Counted from the stretch's first letter, positions 50,625-59,762 are shown. The stretch: DNA of 64,000 nucleotides from CAWDVH01 sp963805705 (GCA_963805705.1 CAWDVH010000004.1:868001-932000); one strand, 5' to 3'. The notes: generated by a model not told the origin, from the letters alone. Numbers and translations are program-made.

Positions 50625-51188
50625 TTAACGGGAGCGTCCCGCCTGATCGCCTGCCGCGCCGCCAGCGGGGCCGGGGAAAACCGGCCCTGGCGGAACGGTG
50701 GCGGGCTGGCGCTCTTCATATGCGCCGGGCGGCGTGCCGGCCGGCGACGCCGCCGCGAGCGGCGGCCCCCAGACCCACTTGCGGTACGCCCAGAACCTGA
50801 ACACCGTCGCGAATGCGACTCCGATCACCAGCGCGGTGTAGTTCGAGACGTCGCCCCTGAAGCCCAGCACGTACTTGTTAAAGGCGACAAAGGTCTCCTG
50901 GATGGCCAGCCCGACTCCGTTCAGCGCGAAGAACAGGATCGTCTCGCGGCTCACGCCGCCGCGCTCGCGGGCCCGGAAGGTCCAGTAGCGGTTGCCCAGG
51001 TAGGAAACGAACGTCGCGACGATGGTCGCGATCGTGGAGGACGTGACAATGCCCAGGCCGGCCTTCTTGTTCAGCAAGCCGGTGCCGACGAAGGTAACGA
51101 CGAACGCGACCCCCCCGATCACGCCGAACTTGGCACACTCGTGAATCAGGTGCCTGAACCGCCGGTAGAGCCCGCGGGCAACGCTCAC
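50625..51188 (-). CDS. GtrA-family membrane protein
   Basis: 187 residues with four transmembrane segments of the GtrA family (CAKFGVIGGVAFVVTFVGT, IATIVATFVSYLGNRYWTF, FFALNGVGLAIQETFV, VIGVAFATVFRFWAYRKWVW). GtrA-like proteins are thought to flip polyprenyl-linked sugars during cell-surface glycan synthesis. The C-terminal 50 residues are a Pro/Ala-rich tail. GTG 51188 is the likely start. Confidence 0.9.
   Translation of the reverse strand: MSVARGLYRRFRHLIHECAKFGVIGGVAFVVTFVGTGLLNKKAGLGIVTSSTIATIVATFVSYLGNRYWTFRARERGGVSRETILFFALNGVGLAIQETFVAFNKYVLGFRGDVSNYTALVIGVAFATVFRFWAYRKWVWGPPLAAASPAGTPPGAYEERQPATVPPGPVFPGPAGGAAGDQAGRSR
50659..50693 (+). terminator. Candidate terminator of the transglycosylase gene
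   Basis: Stems CCGCCA/TGGCGG and GGGCCGG/CCGGCCC (3-base bulge) with loop GGAAAA. It overlaps the 3' end of the convergent gtrA gene. Confidence 0.45.
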
Positions 51189-51534
51189 CTGGCCGACCTT
51201 CCTCTTCCCAGTAGTTCATGCCGCGTATCCCGATTGCCCGGCGGGCACGCCGCCCGCGTGCTCCGCCGCAATGCCTGCGCGCCCGGTCCCCCGTGGCCGC
51301 CTGCGCGGCGGGACGCTGCATGTGAGGGTACCTGGCCGCGTGGCGCGCGCGGGCGCATTTCGGACGCTGCCCCCGGCGTGTTCCCGGCGACCCTCCGGCC
51401 CGTTCCGGAGGGCGGCCCGGCCGGTTCCGGGCGGCACCCGGCCCGGTCCCCGGCGCTGTCCGGGCCTGAGGCGGCGGCCTGGCCAGCCGGAATCCCGTTC
51501 GGGAATGTCGGCCGCCCCAGGTAATCTCGCGGGC
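51189..51534. other. Divergent intergenic region with leaderless promoter of ABC operon
   Basis: 346 bp between gtrA and the exporter operon. TAATCT (51522-51527) lies seven bases before GTG 51535, a strong leaderless -10. The rest is very GC-rich, with repeated GGCCCGGT-like words, and no gene can be supported there although a frame stays open. Confidence 0.5.
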
Positions 51535-52470
51535 GTGCCCGATGCCGAGATCCTGATCCACGCTCGTGGGCTGACCAAGAAATTCGGCGGCTTCACGGCC
51601 GTCGACGCGATCGACTTCGACATAGGCCAGGGCGAGGCGTTCGGCTTCCTCGGCCCGAATGGCGCAGGCAAGTCATCGACGATGCGCATGGTCGGCTGCG
51701 TCTCGCCGCCGAGCGGCGGCGAGCTGTCCATCCTCGGCCTTGACCCGGTCGCGGACGGCCCGGCGATCCGGTCCAGGCTCGGCGTGGTCCCGCAGGAGGA
51801 CACGCTCGACGTCGAGCTGACCGTGCGGGAGAACCTGCTCATCTACGGGCGCTACTTCGGCCTGCCCAGGGACGTCATCAGCCAGCGCACGGCCCGCCTG
51901 CTGGACTTCGTCCAGCTCACCGACCGGGCGAACGATCAGGTCGAGCCGCTTTCCGGCGGGATGAAGCGCCGGCTCACGATCGCCCGCTCGCTGATCAACG
52001 AGCCGGAGATCCTGCTGCTCGATGAGCCCACCACCGGCCTGGACCCCCAGGCTAGGCACGCGGTCTGGGACCGCCTGTACCGGCTTAAGCAGCAGGGCGT
52101 CACGCTCGTGCTGACCACGCACTACATGGACGAGGCCGAGCAGCTCTGCGACCGCCTCGTGGTCATGGATGGCGGCCGGATCGCTGCCGAGGGCTCGCCT
52201 CGCGAGCTGATCGCGGCCTACTCCACCCCCGAGGTGCTTGAGCTCCGCTTCGAGATAGCGGAGCACGAGCAGGCGGCAGAGAAGCTGGCCGATGTTCCCG
52301 CGGAGCGGATGGAGGTACTGGCCGACCGGATCCTGCTGTACATAGCGAACGGGGACGCCGCCCTCGCTTCCGTCCGCGGTCTCGGCCTGGAGCCGCTGAC
52401 CTCCCTGGTCCGCCGCAGCACCCTGGAGGATGTGTTCCTGCGGCTCACCGGCAGGCGGCTGGAGGACTGA
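51535..52470 (+). CDS. ABC transporter ATP-binding protein (DrrA/NodI type)
   Basis: A 311-residue ATPase: Walker A GPNGAGKSSTMRMV, Q-loop VVPQEDTLD, signature LSGGMKRRLTIARSL, Walker B ILLLDEPTTGLD and H-loop TTHYMDEAEQLCDR, followed by a C-terminal regulatory region (VLELRFEIAEHEQ). It belongs with drug and polyketide exporters and the nodulation factor exporter NodI. Two permease genes follow directly in NodJ-like form. GTG 51535 is favoured by the leaderless promoter; ATG 51505 is a possible earlier start. Confidence 0.93.
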   Translation: MPDAEILIHARGLTKKFGGFTAVDAIDFDIGQGEAFGFLGPNGAGKSSTMRMVGCVSPPSGGELSILGLDPVADGPAIRSRLGVVPQEDTLDVELTVRENLLIYGRYFGLPRDVISQRTARLLDFVQLTDRANDQVEPLSGGMKRRLTIARSLINEPEILLLDEPTTGLDPQARHAVWDRLYRLKQQGVTLVLTTHYMDEAEQLCDRLVVMDGGRIAAEGSPRELIAAYSTPEVLELRFEIAEHEQAAEKLADVPAERMEVLADRILLYIANGDAALASVRGLGLEPLTSLVRRSTLEDVFLRLTGRRLED

Positions 52471-53381
52471 TGGCGCCGGTGACCTCGCAGCCGCCGGGCG
52501 CCGGCGGCCAGGGCGGTGGCGGCCAGGGCGGTGGCGGCCAGGGCGCTAGTGGCGCGGCCGCGGGCCGGGGCGGGACGCGTGCCCCGGGCTTCTCCCGGCG
52601 GTCCTTGGCGCTGCGGGAATTCCGGTTCTGGCTGACCAACTACCGGCGCACCTGGCGCGGCTCGATCTATACCAGCGTGCTCAACCCGGTGCTCTACCTG
52701 GGCGCGCTGGGCCTGGGCCTGGGCACGCTCGTGGATGCCCACGGGCTGGGGCGCCTGGGCGGCGTCCCCTACCTGACCTTCCTGGCGCCGGGGCTGCTCG
52801 CCGCCACCGCGATGCAGACGGCGATCGCGGAGTCCACCTACCCGGTGCTGGCGTCAGTGAAATGGCTGAAGACCTATCAGGCCGCGGTGGCATCGCCGCT
52901 GCGGCCGGCCGACATCTTCGCCGGGCACCTGCTGTTCACCAGCATGCGCCTGCTGATGAACTGCTCGGTTTTCCTCGTCGTCATGGTGGCGTTCGGCGCT
53001 GTGCGCTCGCCCTGGGTGCTCGCGGCGCTGCCCGTCGCCGTGCTGACCGGCCTGGCGTTCGCGGCGCCGGTTGAAGCCTGGGCGATCACCGTCACCAAGG
53101 ACACGTCGTTCGCGATGATCTTCCGGTTCGGGATGATCCCGCTGTTCCTGTTCTCCGGCACGTTCTTCCCCGTCTCCGAGCTTCCCGCCTGGGTCCAGCC
53201 CATCGCCTACGCGACCCCGCTGTGGCACGGCGTGACGCTGTGCCGGTCGCTCAGCCTCGGCACCGCGGACCTGAGCCAGGTACTGATAAACCTCGGCTAC
53301 CTGGCCGCGCTCACCGTGATCGGCGTTGTGGTGGGAAACCGCACTTACCGGAAGCGGCTCTATGTGTGCAGCCGGCGGTAG
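52470..53381 (+). CDS. ABC-2 type permease (NodJ-like), subunit 1
   Basis: 303 residues with six predicted membrane helices after a Gly/Gln-rich cytoplasmic tail (about 8-38). It has the ABC-2 family patterns YLTFLAPGLLAATAMQTAIAES, KTYQAAVASPLRPADIF and the C-terminal LFLFSGTFFPVSELPAWVQP. The start overlaps the ATPase stop (TGATG), so the exporter subunits are translationally coupled. Confidence 0.92.
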   Translation: MAPVTSQPPGAGGQGGGGQGGGGQGASGAAAGRGGTRAPGFSRRSLALREFRFWLTNYRRTWRGSIYTSVLNPVLYLGALGLGLGTLVDAHGLGRLGGVPYLTFLAPGLLAATAMQTAIAESTYPVLASVKWLKTYQAAVASPLRPADIFAGHLLFTSMRLLMNCSVFLVVMVAFGAVRSPWVLAALPVAVLTGLAFAAPVEAWAITVTKDTSFAMIFRFGMIPLFLFSGTFFPVSELPAWVQPIAYATPLWHGVTLCRSLSLGTADLSQVLINLGYLAALTVIGVVVGNRTYRKRLYVCSRR

Positions 53382-53385
53382 CCCG

Positions 53386-54228
53386 GTGAGCGCGCCGGCC
53401 CTGCGGGAGATCCCGCTGCGGATCCTGCCGGCCCGGATGCTCCTGGGCCGCCGCCCTGGCCTGGGCGGCCGCGGCAGCCTGCACCTGATCGAGCGGCACG
53501 CGCGGGTGTACCGGCACACCTGGGCGGTTCTCGCCTCCGGTTTCTTCGAGCCGCTGTTCTACCTGCTGTCGATTGGCGTCGGCCTCGGCACGCTCGTCGG
53601 CCCGGTGCTGGGGCCGACGGGGCACCTGGTGACGTACACCAGCTTCGTTGCCCCGGGCCTGCTGGCCACCTCGTCGATGAACGGCGCGGTGTTCGACTCG
53701 ACGTTCAACGTGTTCTTCAGGCTCAAGTACGCCCGGTTCTATGAGGCCGCGCTGGCTACTCCGATGCGATCGGGCGATATCGCGCTCGGGGAGGTCGGCT
53801 GGGCCCTGCTGCGCGGTGGCCTGTATGCCGCCGCGTTCCTGGTGGTGATGCTGGCGATGGGGCTGGTCCATTCGGCCTGGGCGATCGCGGCGCTGCCGGG
53901 GGCGCTGCTGATCGGCTTCGCGTTCGCCGGGGTCGGGATGGCCGCGACTACATTTATGAGCAGCTGGCAGCATTTCGAGTTCGTGACCCTGGCGACGCTG
54001 CCGATGTTCCTGTTCTCCACCACGTTCTACCCGCTGAGCGTCTACCCGAGGCCGGTCCAGATCGTGGTCGAGTGCACGCCGCTGTACCAGGGCGTGACCC
54101 TGCTGCGCGCCCTCACCCTCGGCGCGGTCGGGCCCGGCCTGCTCTGGTACGTGCTGTACCTGGCCCTCATGGGACTGGCGGGCCTCGCCCTCGCCGGCCC
54201 GCGGATCAGCCGCCTGCTCCTCACCTAG
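53386..54228 (+). CDS. ABC-2 type permease (NodJ-like), subunit 2
   Basis: 280 residues, paralogous to the preceding permease: VTYTSFVAPGLLATSSMNGAV, YEAALATPMRSGDIALGE and LFSTTFYPLSVYPRPVQIV. Together they would form a heterodimeric pore with the NodI-like ATPase. GTG 53386 follows 4 bp after the previous stop; ATG 53362, overlapping that gene, is the alternative. The substrate is not evident; the lipid-catabolism genes next door are divergent or separate. Confidence 0.9.
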   Translation: MSAPALREIPLRILPARMLLGRRPGLGGRGSLHLIERHARVYRHTWAVLASGFFEPLFYLLSIGVGLGTLVGPVLGPTGHLVTYTSFVAPGLLATSSMNGAVFDSTFNVFFRLKYARFYEAALATPMRSGDIALGEVGWALLRGGLYAAAFLVVMLAMGLVHSAWAIAALPGALLIGFAFAGVGMAATTFMSSWQHFEFVTLATLPMFLFSTTFYPLSVYPRPVQIVVECTPLYQGVTLLRALTLGAVGPGLLWYVLYLALMGLAGLALAGPRISRLLLT

Positions 54229-54258
54229 CTCCGCCCGAGTCGTGAAGTACGGACCTGG

Positions 54259-55215
54259 CTACGCCGGGGGAGTGAAGTAGCGGCGGGGGTTGGCCACCAG
54301 CATGGTCTCGATCTGCGCGGGGGTGACGCCGCGCTCGGCGAGAGCCGGGAGCACCTGATTGTGGATGTAGGTGTAGTTGCCCGCTCCCTCCTCATCGTGC
54401 GCATACCAGTCGATGTAGCACGCCGCGTCGTGGGCGAGCACCATGCTGCCGGCGTAGCCGCGATGACACAGCGCTGCGACGACATCCGCGCGCTGATCAA
54501 GGAACGGCGGGCCGCTCTCGCCGAACCTGTCCATGCCCAGCAGGCAGCCGGCGTCCGCGAGCTCGGCCAGGTACAGCAGATCCGCGCCGTCACCGCTGTG
54601 GCCGACGACCACCCGGCTCGCCTCGACGCCTTCCTCGCGCAGTACTCGCAGCGCCACCAGCCCGGACTGGCTGGCCGGATGGGTGTGCACGGTGACGGGC
54701 GCGCCGGTCAGGACGTGCGCCCGTGCCACGGCCCGCAGCACCCGCTCGACTCCCCTGGTGAGACCCGGCTCGTCGATCGCGCACTTGAGGAACGCCGCCT
54801 TGACCCCGGTCCCGGCTATCCCGTCGGTGATGTCCGCGACGAACATCTCCGTCATCGGGTCCTCGCCGCTGGCCGTCGTCCGCCGGCCCCGGTACCGGAA
54901 GTAGAACGGCACGTCGCTGAAGGTGTACAGGCCGGTCGCGACGATGATGTTGATGTCGGTGAGCTCGGCCAGCCGCTGGATCCGGCCGATGTCGCGGCCC
55001 AGCCCGATCACCGTCGGATCGACGATCGTGCCGATGCCGCGCTCGGTGGCCTTATTCAGCTGAGCCGCGGCATGGGTGATCCGAAGGTCCTCATCCCAGC
55101 CTGACGGGTAGTTCTGCCGGATCTCCTCGCTGAGGACGAATACGTGCTCATGCATCAGCGTCGTCCCGAGGCTGGCCACATTAATAGGACCCCGGATCGT
55201 CTCGACCTGCGCCAT
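54259..55215 (-). CDS. Phosphotriesterase-like lactonase
   Basis: A 318-residue amidohydrolase-fold metalloenzyme. The binuclear centre residues are all visible: LMHEHVF (HxH), the carbamylated Lys in KAAFLKCAID, His in VTVHTHP, His in VVVGHSGDG and Asp in VLAHDAAC. Members such as mycobacterial PPH (Rv0230c) hydrolyse lactones with weak phosphotriesterase activity. As in M. tuberculosis, where php lies next to fadE4, this gene is divergent from an acyl-CoA dehydrogenase. TACGGT six bases before ATG 55215 suggests a leaderless mRNA. Confidence 0.92.
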   Translation of the reverse strand: MAQVETIRGPINVASLGTTLMHEHVFVLSEEIRQNYPSGWDEDLRITHAAAQLNKATERGIGTIVDPTVIGLGRDIGRIQRLAELTDINIIVATGLYTFSDVPFYFRYRGRRTTASGEDPMTEMFVADITDGIAGTGVKAAFLKCAIDEPGLTRGVERVLRAVARAHVLTGAPVTVHTHPASQSGLVALRVLREEGVEASRVVVGHSGDGADLLYLAELADAGCLLGMDRFGESGPPFLDQRADVVAALCHRGYAGSMVLAHDAACYIDWYAHDEEGAGNYTYIHNQVLPALAERGVTPAQIETMLVANPRRYFTPPA

Positions 55216-55221
55216 GGGATG

Positions 55222-55258
55222 ACCGTAGCGTGGTGTCGTACCGGCCGGTAGGTAGTCT
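55222..55258. promoter_or_regulatory. Divergent promoters around a 12-bp palindrome
   Basis: The perfect palindrome TACCGGCCGGTA (55239-55250) sits between the minus-strand -10 box TACGGT (55222-55227, six bases before the lactonase ATG) and a plus-strand TAGTCT (55253-55258) for the acyl-CoA dehydrogenase. A TetR-type repressor acting on both genes would fit; no regulator gene is adjacent. Confidence 0.5.
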
Positions 55259-55284
55259 TGTCCGGACTCGCCAGGAGGCAGCAG

Positions 55285-56511
55285 ATGGAATTTGCATTCG
55301 ACGCGCGCACCGACGATCTTCGCGGGCAGCTGCTGTCCTTCATGGACTCCCACATCTATCCGGCGGAGAAGGTCTTCACCGAGCAAATAGCGGATGCGGC
55401 CGCCCAGGGCCGGATCTGGGAGCGGCCCCCCATAATCGACGAGCTGAAGAAGCAGGCGCGCAGCCTGGGCCTGTGGAATCTGTTCCTGGCCCATCATCCG
55501 GAAGGCCCGGGCCTGACCAACCTGCAGTACGCGCCCCTGGCGGAGATCACCGGTCACAGCCCGAGCATCGCGCCCGAGGCGCTGAACTGCGCCGCCCCCG
55601 ATACCGGCAATATGGAGCTGCTCGCGGACTTCGGCAGCGCCCAGCAGCAGGATCGCTGGCTGCGGCCGCTGCTGGATGGCGAGATCAGGTCCGCGTTCTG
55701 CATGACCGAGCCCGATGTCGCCTCATCGGATGCCAACAACATCGCGACCAGGATCGAGCGCGACGGCGACACCTTCGTGATCAACGGCCGCAAGTGGTGG
55801 TCATCAGGGGCGATGGATCCCCGCTGCCAGATCCTGATCGTGATGGGCAAGACCTCGCCCGGCGCGGCGCGGCACCGGCAGCAGTCGATGATCCTGGTGC
55901 CCAGGGACACCCCCGGCGTCACGATCAAGCGCGGGATGGAGGTCTTCGGGTTCAACGACGGCACCCACGGCGGCCACGCGGAAATCGAGTTCAGCGACGT
56001 GCGGGTGCCCGCCGACAGCCTGATCGCCAATGAGGGGGATGGCTTCGCCATCGCGCAGGCCCGCCTCGGCCCCGGCCGGATCCACCATTGCATGCGCCTG
56101 ATCGGCATGTGCGAGCGCGCGCTGGAGCTGATGTGCCGCCGGGTCACCAGTCGGACCGCGTTCGGCAGGCCGCTGGCCGAGCAGGGCGTCATCCAGGACT
56201 GGATCGCCGAGTCGAGGGTCCGGATCGAATCGGCCCGGCTGCTGGTCCTCAAGACCGCCTGGCTGATGGACACGGTCGGCAACAAGGGCGCGCACACCGA
56301 GATCCAGGCCATCAAGATCGCCACCCCGGCGATGGCGGAGTGGGTCATCGACAAGGCAATCCAGGCCCACGGCGCCGGCGGGATCAGCCAGGACTTCCCG
56401 CTGGCTCACCTGTGGGCGAGCGCGCGGACGCTGCGGTTCGCCGACGGGCCCGACGAAGTGCACAAGCGCTCGCTCGCGTGGCGCGAGCTGAAGAAATACA
56501 ACGCGAGCTGA
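55285..56511 (+). CDS. Acyl-CoA dehydrogenase (FadE4/ACAD11-like)
   Basis: A 408-residue FAD-dependent acyl-CoA dehydrogenase. It has FCMTEPDVASSDANNIATRI (flavin and substrate loop), INGRKWWSSGA, the middle beta domain and the C-terminal helical domain (RTAFGRPLAEQGVIQDWIAESR, then AHGAGGISQDFPLAHLW). It introduces the alpha-beta double bond in beta-oxidation. It resembles FadE4, whose gene is likewise beside the php lactonase in mycobacteria. ATG 55285 follows AGGAGG. The SDR behind it has its own AGGAGG and is probably cotranscribed. Confidence 0.93.
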   Translation: MEFAFDARTDDLRGQLLSFMDSHIYPAEKVFTEQIADAAAQGRIWERPPIIDELKKQARSLGLWNLFLAHHPEGPGLTNLQYAPLAEITGHSPSIAPEALNCAAPDTGNMELLADFGSAQQQDRWLRPLLDGEIRSAFCMTEPDVASSDANNIATRIERDGDTFVINGRKWWSSGAMDPRCQILIVMGKTSPGAARHRQQSMILVPRDTPGVTIKRGMEVFGFNDGTHGGHAEIEFSDVRVPADSLIANEGDGFAIAQARLGPGRIHHCMRLIGMCERALELMCRRVTSRTAFGRPLAEQGVIQDWIAESRVRIESARLLVLKTAWLMDTVGNKGAHTEIQAIKIATPAMAEWVIDKAIQAHGAGGISQDFPLAHLWASARTLRFADGPDEVHKRSLAWRELKKYNAS

Positions 56512-56536
56512 AGAACCACATCTAGCAGGAGGTCAC

Positions 56537-57298
56537 ATGTCCGAGACAGCACAGCGGGTCGCCATAGTCACAGGCGGCGCACGCGGCATCGGCGCGGGCG
56601 TGGCCCGCCGCCTGGCCAGCGACGGGCTGGCGGTCGCCGTGCTCGACCTGAAAGAGGGCGATTGCGGTGCGACTGTCGACGCGATCACGGCCGATGGCGG
56701 CAAGGCCTTCGCCGTGGGAGCGGACGTAAGCGACGCCGACCAGGTCAAGACGGCGGTCGACGCGGTCGCGGCCGAGCTCGGGCCGCCGGTGGTGCTGGTC
56801 AACAACGCCGGCGTGCTGCGGGACAACCTGCTGTTCAAGATGACCGATGATGACTGGGACACCGTCATCGGCGTGCACCTGCGCGGCGCCTTCCTGATGA
56901 GCAGGGCCGCGCAGAAGCACATGGTCGACCAGCGCTTCGGCCGGATCATCAACCTGTCGTCCAGCTCGGCGCTCGGCAACCGCGGCCAGGTCAACTACTC
57001 CGCGGCCAAGGCGGGACTGCAGGGCTTCACCAAGACGCTCGCGATCGAGCTCGGCCAGTTCGGCGTCACCGCTAACGCGATCGCGCCGGGCTTCATCGTC
57101 ACCGACATGACCGCCGCCACCGCGGCCAGGGTGGGGGCGGACTTCGAGGAGTTCCAGAAGGGGGCCGCGGCCCGGATCCCGGTGCGCCGCGTCGGCCATC
57201 CTCAGGACGTCGCGCATCTGGCGTCGTACCTGGCCAGCGAGGGCGCCGGATTCGTATCCGGCCAGGTCATCTACGTCGCCGGCGGCCCTCTGTGCTAA
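56537..57298 (+). CDS. SDR oxidoreductase (FabG-like 3-oxoacyl reductase)
   Basis: A 253-residue classical short-chain dehydrogenase: TGGARGIGAGVARRLA, VNNAGVLRDNL, Ser in NLSSSSALG and YSAAKAG with the catalytic Tyr-Lys, and the ending SGQVIYVAGG. It probably interconverts 3-hydroxyacyl and 3-oxoacyl-CoA in the pathway of the flanking dehydrogenases. The last 7 bp overlap the next gene. Confidence 0.92.
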   Translation: MSETAQRVAIVTGGARGIGAGVARRLASDGLAVAVLDLKEGDCGATVDAITADGGKAFAVGADVSDADQVKTAVDAVAAELGPPVVLVNNAGVLRDNLLFKMTDDDWDTVIGVHLRGAFLMSRAAQKHMVDQRFGRIINLSSSSALGNRGQVNYSAAKAGLQGFTKTLAIELGQFGVTANAIAPGFIVTDMTAATAARVGADFEEFQKGAAARIPVRRVGHPQDVAHLASYLASEGAGFVSGQVIYVAGGPLC

Positions 57299-58473
57299 GC
57301 GAGGACGACCTGCGCAGTCAGGTCCGCGACTTCCTGGCCGAGCATGACCCGGCTTCGACTGACCGGCTCGACTTCCTGCGCGCCCGGTTCGACGCCGGGC
57401 TCGCCTGGGTGCATTACCCGGCGGGCCTCGGCGGCCAGGGCCTGCCGCGCAGCCTGCAGCAGGCGGTGGACGCGCAGTTCGCGGCCGCGGGCGCACCGAC
57501 CAACAGCCCCGAGCGAAACGGGATCGGCCTCGGCATGGCCGCCCCCACGATCCTGTCCTCCGGCAGCGAGGAGCAGAAGAAGCGCTGGCTGCGGCCGCTG
57601 TGGACCGGCGAGGAGATCTGGTGCCAGCTGTTCAGCGAGCCGGGCGCGGGGTCAGACCTGGCCGGGCTGGCCACCAGGGCGGTGCGCGACGGCGATCACT
57701 GGGTGGTCAACGGGCAGAAGGTCTGGACATCGTCGGCGCATCTGGCCAAGCGCGCGCTGCTGGTCACCCGGACCGACCCGGACGTGCCCAAGCACAAGGG
57801 CATGACCTACTTCGCGGCGGACATGAAGGCGCCGGGCGTCGAGGTCAGGCCGCTGCGCCAGCTGACCGGCGAGGCCGAGTTCAACGAGGTTTTCCTGTCC
57901 GACGTGGCGATTCCCGACGCCGACCGTATCGGCGAGGTCGGCGATGGCTGGGCCGTGGCCACCTCGACGCTGATGAACGAGCGGGTGTCCATCGGCGGCG
58001 CGGCCGCGCCCAGGGAAGGCGGCATGATCGCCTCAGCGGCGCAGGCCTGGCGCGAGCACCCGGAGCTGCGCACGCCGGGACTGCATGACCGGATGCTGCG
58101 GCTGTGGGCCGACGCCGAGGTGGCCAGGCTGGCCGGGGCGCGGCTGCGCCAGCAGCTGGCCGCCGGGCAGCCGGGCCCGGAAGGGTCGGCGGCCAAGCTC
58201 GTCTTCGCCCGGCTGAACCAGGAGATCTCGGAGTTCGAGGTGGAGCTGGCCGGCCAGGACGGGCTGCGTTACGGAGACTGGACGATGCGCCGGCCGGACG
58301 GGACCAACTTCTACGGCCGGGACGCCGGCTACCGGTACCTGCGGGCCAAGGGCAACTCGATCGAGGGCGGGACCTCCGAGATCCTGCGCAACATCATCGC
58401 CGAGCGGGTGCTCGGCCTGCCGACTGAGCCCCGGCTGGACAAGGACGTTCCATGGAAGGATCTGCCGCGGTGA
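57292..58473 (+). CDS. Acyl-CoA dehydrogenase, large partner of ACAD pair
   Basis: 393 residues. It has GEEIWCQLFSEPGAGSDLAGL, VVNGQKVWTSSAHLA and the C-terminal FAD/active-site segment GNSIEGGTSEILRNIIAERVLGLP. This form is typical of one subunit of the alpha2-beta2 ACADs that oxidise CoA esters of steroid side chains or branched acids in actinobacteria. It is followed with overlap by a second, divergent ACAD gene, as expected for an obligate heteromer. The GTG start overlaps the SDR stop. Confidence 0.92.
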   Translation: MLSEDDLRSQVRDFLAEHDPASTDRLDFLRARFDAGLAWVHYPAGLGGQGLPRSLQQAVDAQFAAAGAPTNSPERNGIGLGMAAPTILSSGSEEQKKRWLRPLWTGEEIWCQLFSEPGAGSDLAGLATRAVRDGDHWVVNGQKVWTSSAHLAKRALLVTRTDPDVPKHKGMTYFAADMKAPGVEVRPLRQLTGEAEFNEVFLSDVAIPDADRIGEVGDGWAVATSTLMNERVSIGGAAAPREGGMIASAAQAWREHPELRTPGLHDRMLRLWADAEVARLAGARLRQQLAAGQPGPEGSAAKLVFARLNQEISEFEVELAGQDGLRYGDWTMRRPDGTNFYGRDAGYRYLRAKGNSIEGGTSEILRNIIAERVLGLPTEPRLDKDVPWKDLPR

Positions 58474-59762
58474 GCCAGACGCAGACGCAGGCCGATACCG
58501 CCGAGAATCCCGCGGCTGATGGCACGGCCAGTGCCGGCGCTGGTGCCGCTCCCGGTAGCGCGGCTCCCGTCGGGCCGGCGGCCGACGGCGGCGCGGCCAC
58601 CGGTCCCGCGCCCGCGGTACCTGACCTGCTCTACAGCGAGGCCGAGGGCGAGCTGCGCGCCGCCGTTCGCGCCCTGCTGGCGGACCGGGCAGCCTGGAAT
58701 GACGTCCTGGCCAGGATCGAGACCAGCGAGCCGTACGACACCGGGCTCTGGCGGGCGCTGGCCGCCGATGTCGGCTGCGCGGGCCTGATCGTGCCGGAAG
58801 CGTACGGCGGCGCCGGGGCGTCCTACCGCGAGGCCGCGGTGGTGGCCGAAGAGCTGGGCCGCGCGGTGGCTCCCGTTCCCTACCTGGGCAGTGCCATCGT
58901 GGCGACGGCCGCCCTGCTGTCCGCCGGCGACGAGGAGCTGCTCAGCGCCGTGGCCGCCGGGAGCAGGACCGCGGCGCTGGCCGTTCCGTTCGCGACCGCT
59001 CCGGGCGCCAGGCCGGAGCCGACCGTCCGGCTCGGCGCCGCGCATGATGATGACCCGCCGGGCACCTGCCGGCTCAGCGGGTCGGTGACGGGGCTGGCCG
59101 ACGCGCTGCCCGCCGATGTCCTGCTGGTGCCCGCCGACGGCGTGCCGTACGGGCTGTATGCGGTGCCGGCCGCCGAGGCGGGCGTGACACTGCGCAGCGT
59201 GGTGTCGCTGGATGCGACCAGGCAGCTGGCCGACCTCACCCTCGATGACGTGCCCGCCCGGCAGGTCGCCGCCGGGACGGGGGCAGAGCAGGCCGTCGCG
59301 GCGGCCCTGAGCGCCGGCGCGGGGATCATCGCCTCCGAGCAGCTCGGCGTGGCCGAGCGGTGCCTGGAGATGACCGTTGCCTACCTCAAGGAGCGCCGTC
59401 AGTTCGCCCGTCCCGTCGGTTCCTTCCAGGCCCTGAAGCACCGGCTCGCCGACCTGTGGGTGGGGGTGACCCAGGCTCGCGCGGCGGCCAGGTACGCGGC
59501 CGCCTGCCTGGCCACTGACGATCCTGACACCGCGGTGGCCGTCGCGCTGGCCAAGGCCGCGTGCAGCGATGTCGCGGTCAAGGCCGGGCAGGAGACGGTC
59601 CAGCTCCACGGCGGTATCGGCTTCACCTGGGAGCACCCGGCGCACCTGTACCTGAAACGTGGCAAGAGCACGTCGATCGCATTCGGCACGGCCGACCACC
59701 ATCGCGGGTCGCTGGCGGTCCTGGCCAACTTGCCGGCGCCGGGAGCCGGGCCGCCGCAGTGA
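58470..59762 (+). CDS. Acyl-CoA dehydrogenase, second partner of ACAD pair
   Basis: 430 residues with an Ala/Pro/Gly-rich N-terminal extension (about 10-55) before the ACAD fold (LYSEAEGELRAAVRALLADR, VPEAYGGAGASYREAAVVAEELG, ERRQFARPVGSFQALKHRLADL). The C-terminal QLHGGIGFTWEHPAHLYLKR is the variant motif of the FAD-poor partner subunit of heteromeric ACADs. GTG 58470 overlaps the previous stop (GTGA) with GGAAGGA upstream; ATG 58452 is also in frame. Both ACADs and the flanking SDRs form one operon. Confidence 0.9.
   Translation: MSQTQTQADTAENPAADGTASAGAGAAPGSAAPVGPAADGGAATGPAPAVPDLLYSEAEGELRAAVRALLADRAAWNDVLARIETSEPYDTGLWRALAADVGCAGLIVPEAYGGAGASYREAAVVAEELGRAVAPVPYLGSAIVATAALLSAGDEELLSAVAAGSRTAALAVPFATAPGARPEPTVRLGAAHDDDPPGTCRLSGSVTGLADALPADVLLVPADGVPYGLYAVPAAEAGVTLRSVVSLDATRQLADLTLDDVPARQVAAGTGAEQAVAAALSAGAGIIASEQLGVAERCLEMTVAYLKERRQFARPVGSFQALKHRLADLWVGVTQARAAARYAAACLATDDPDTAVAVALAKAACSDVAVKAGQETVQLHGGIGFTWEHPAHLYLKRGKSTSIAFGTADHHRGSLAVLANLPAPGAGPPQ

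Noticed and set aside
50130..51524. A 464-codon plus-strand frame spanning mtgA, gtrA and the intergenic region
   Set aside because: It crosses well-supported genes in other frames and has low-complexity Arg/Pro/Ala composition only.
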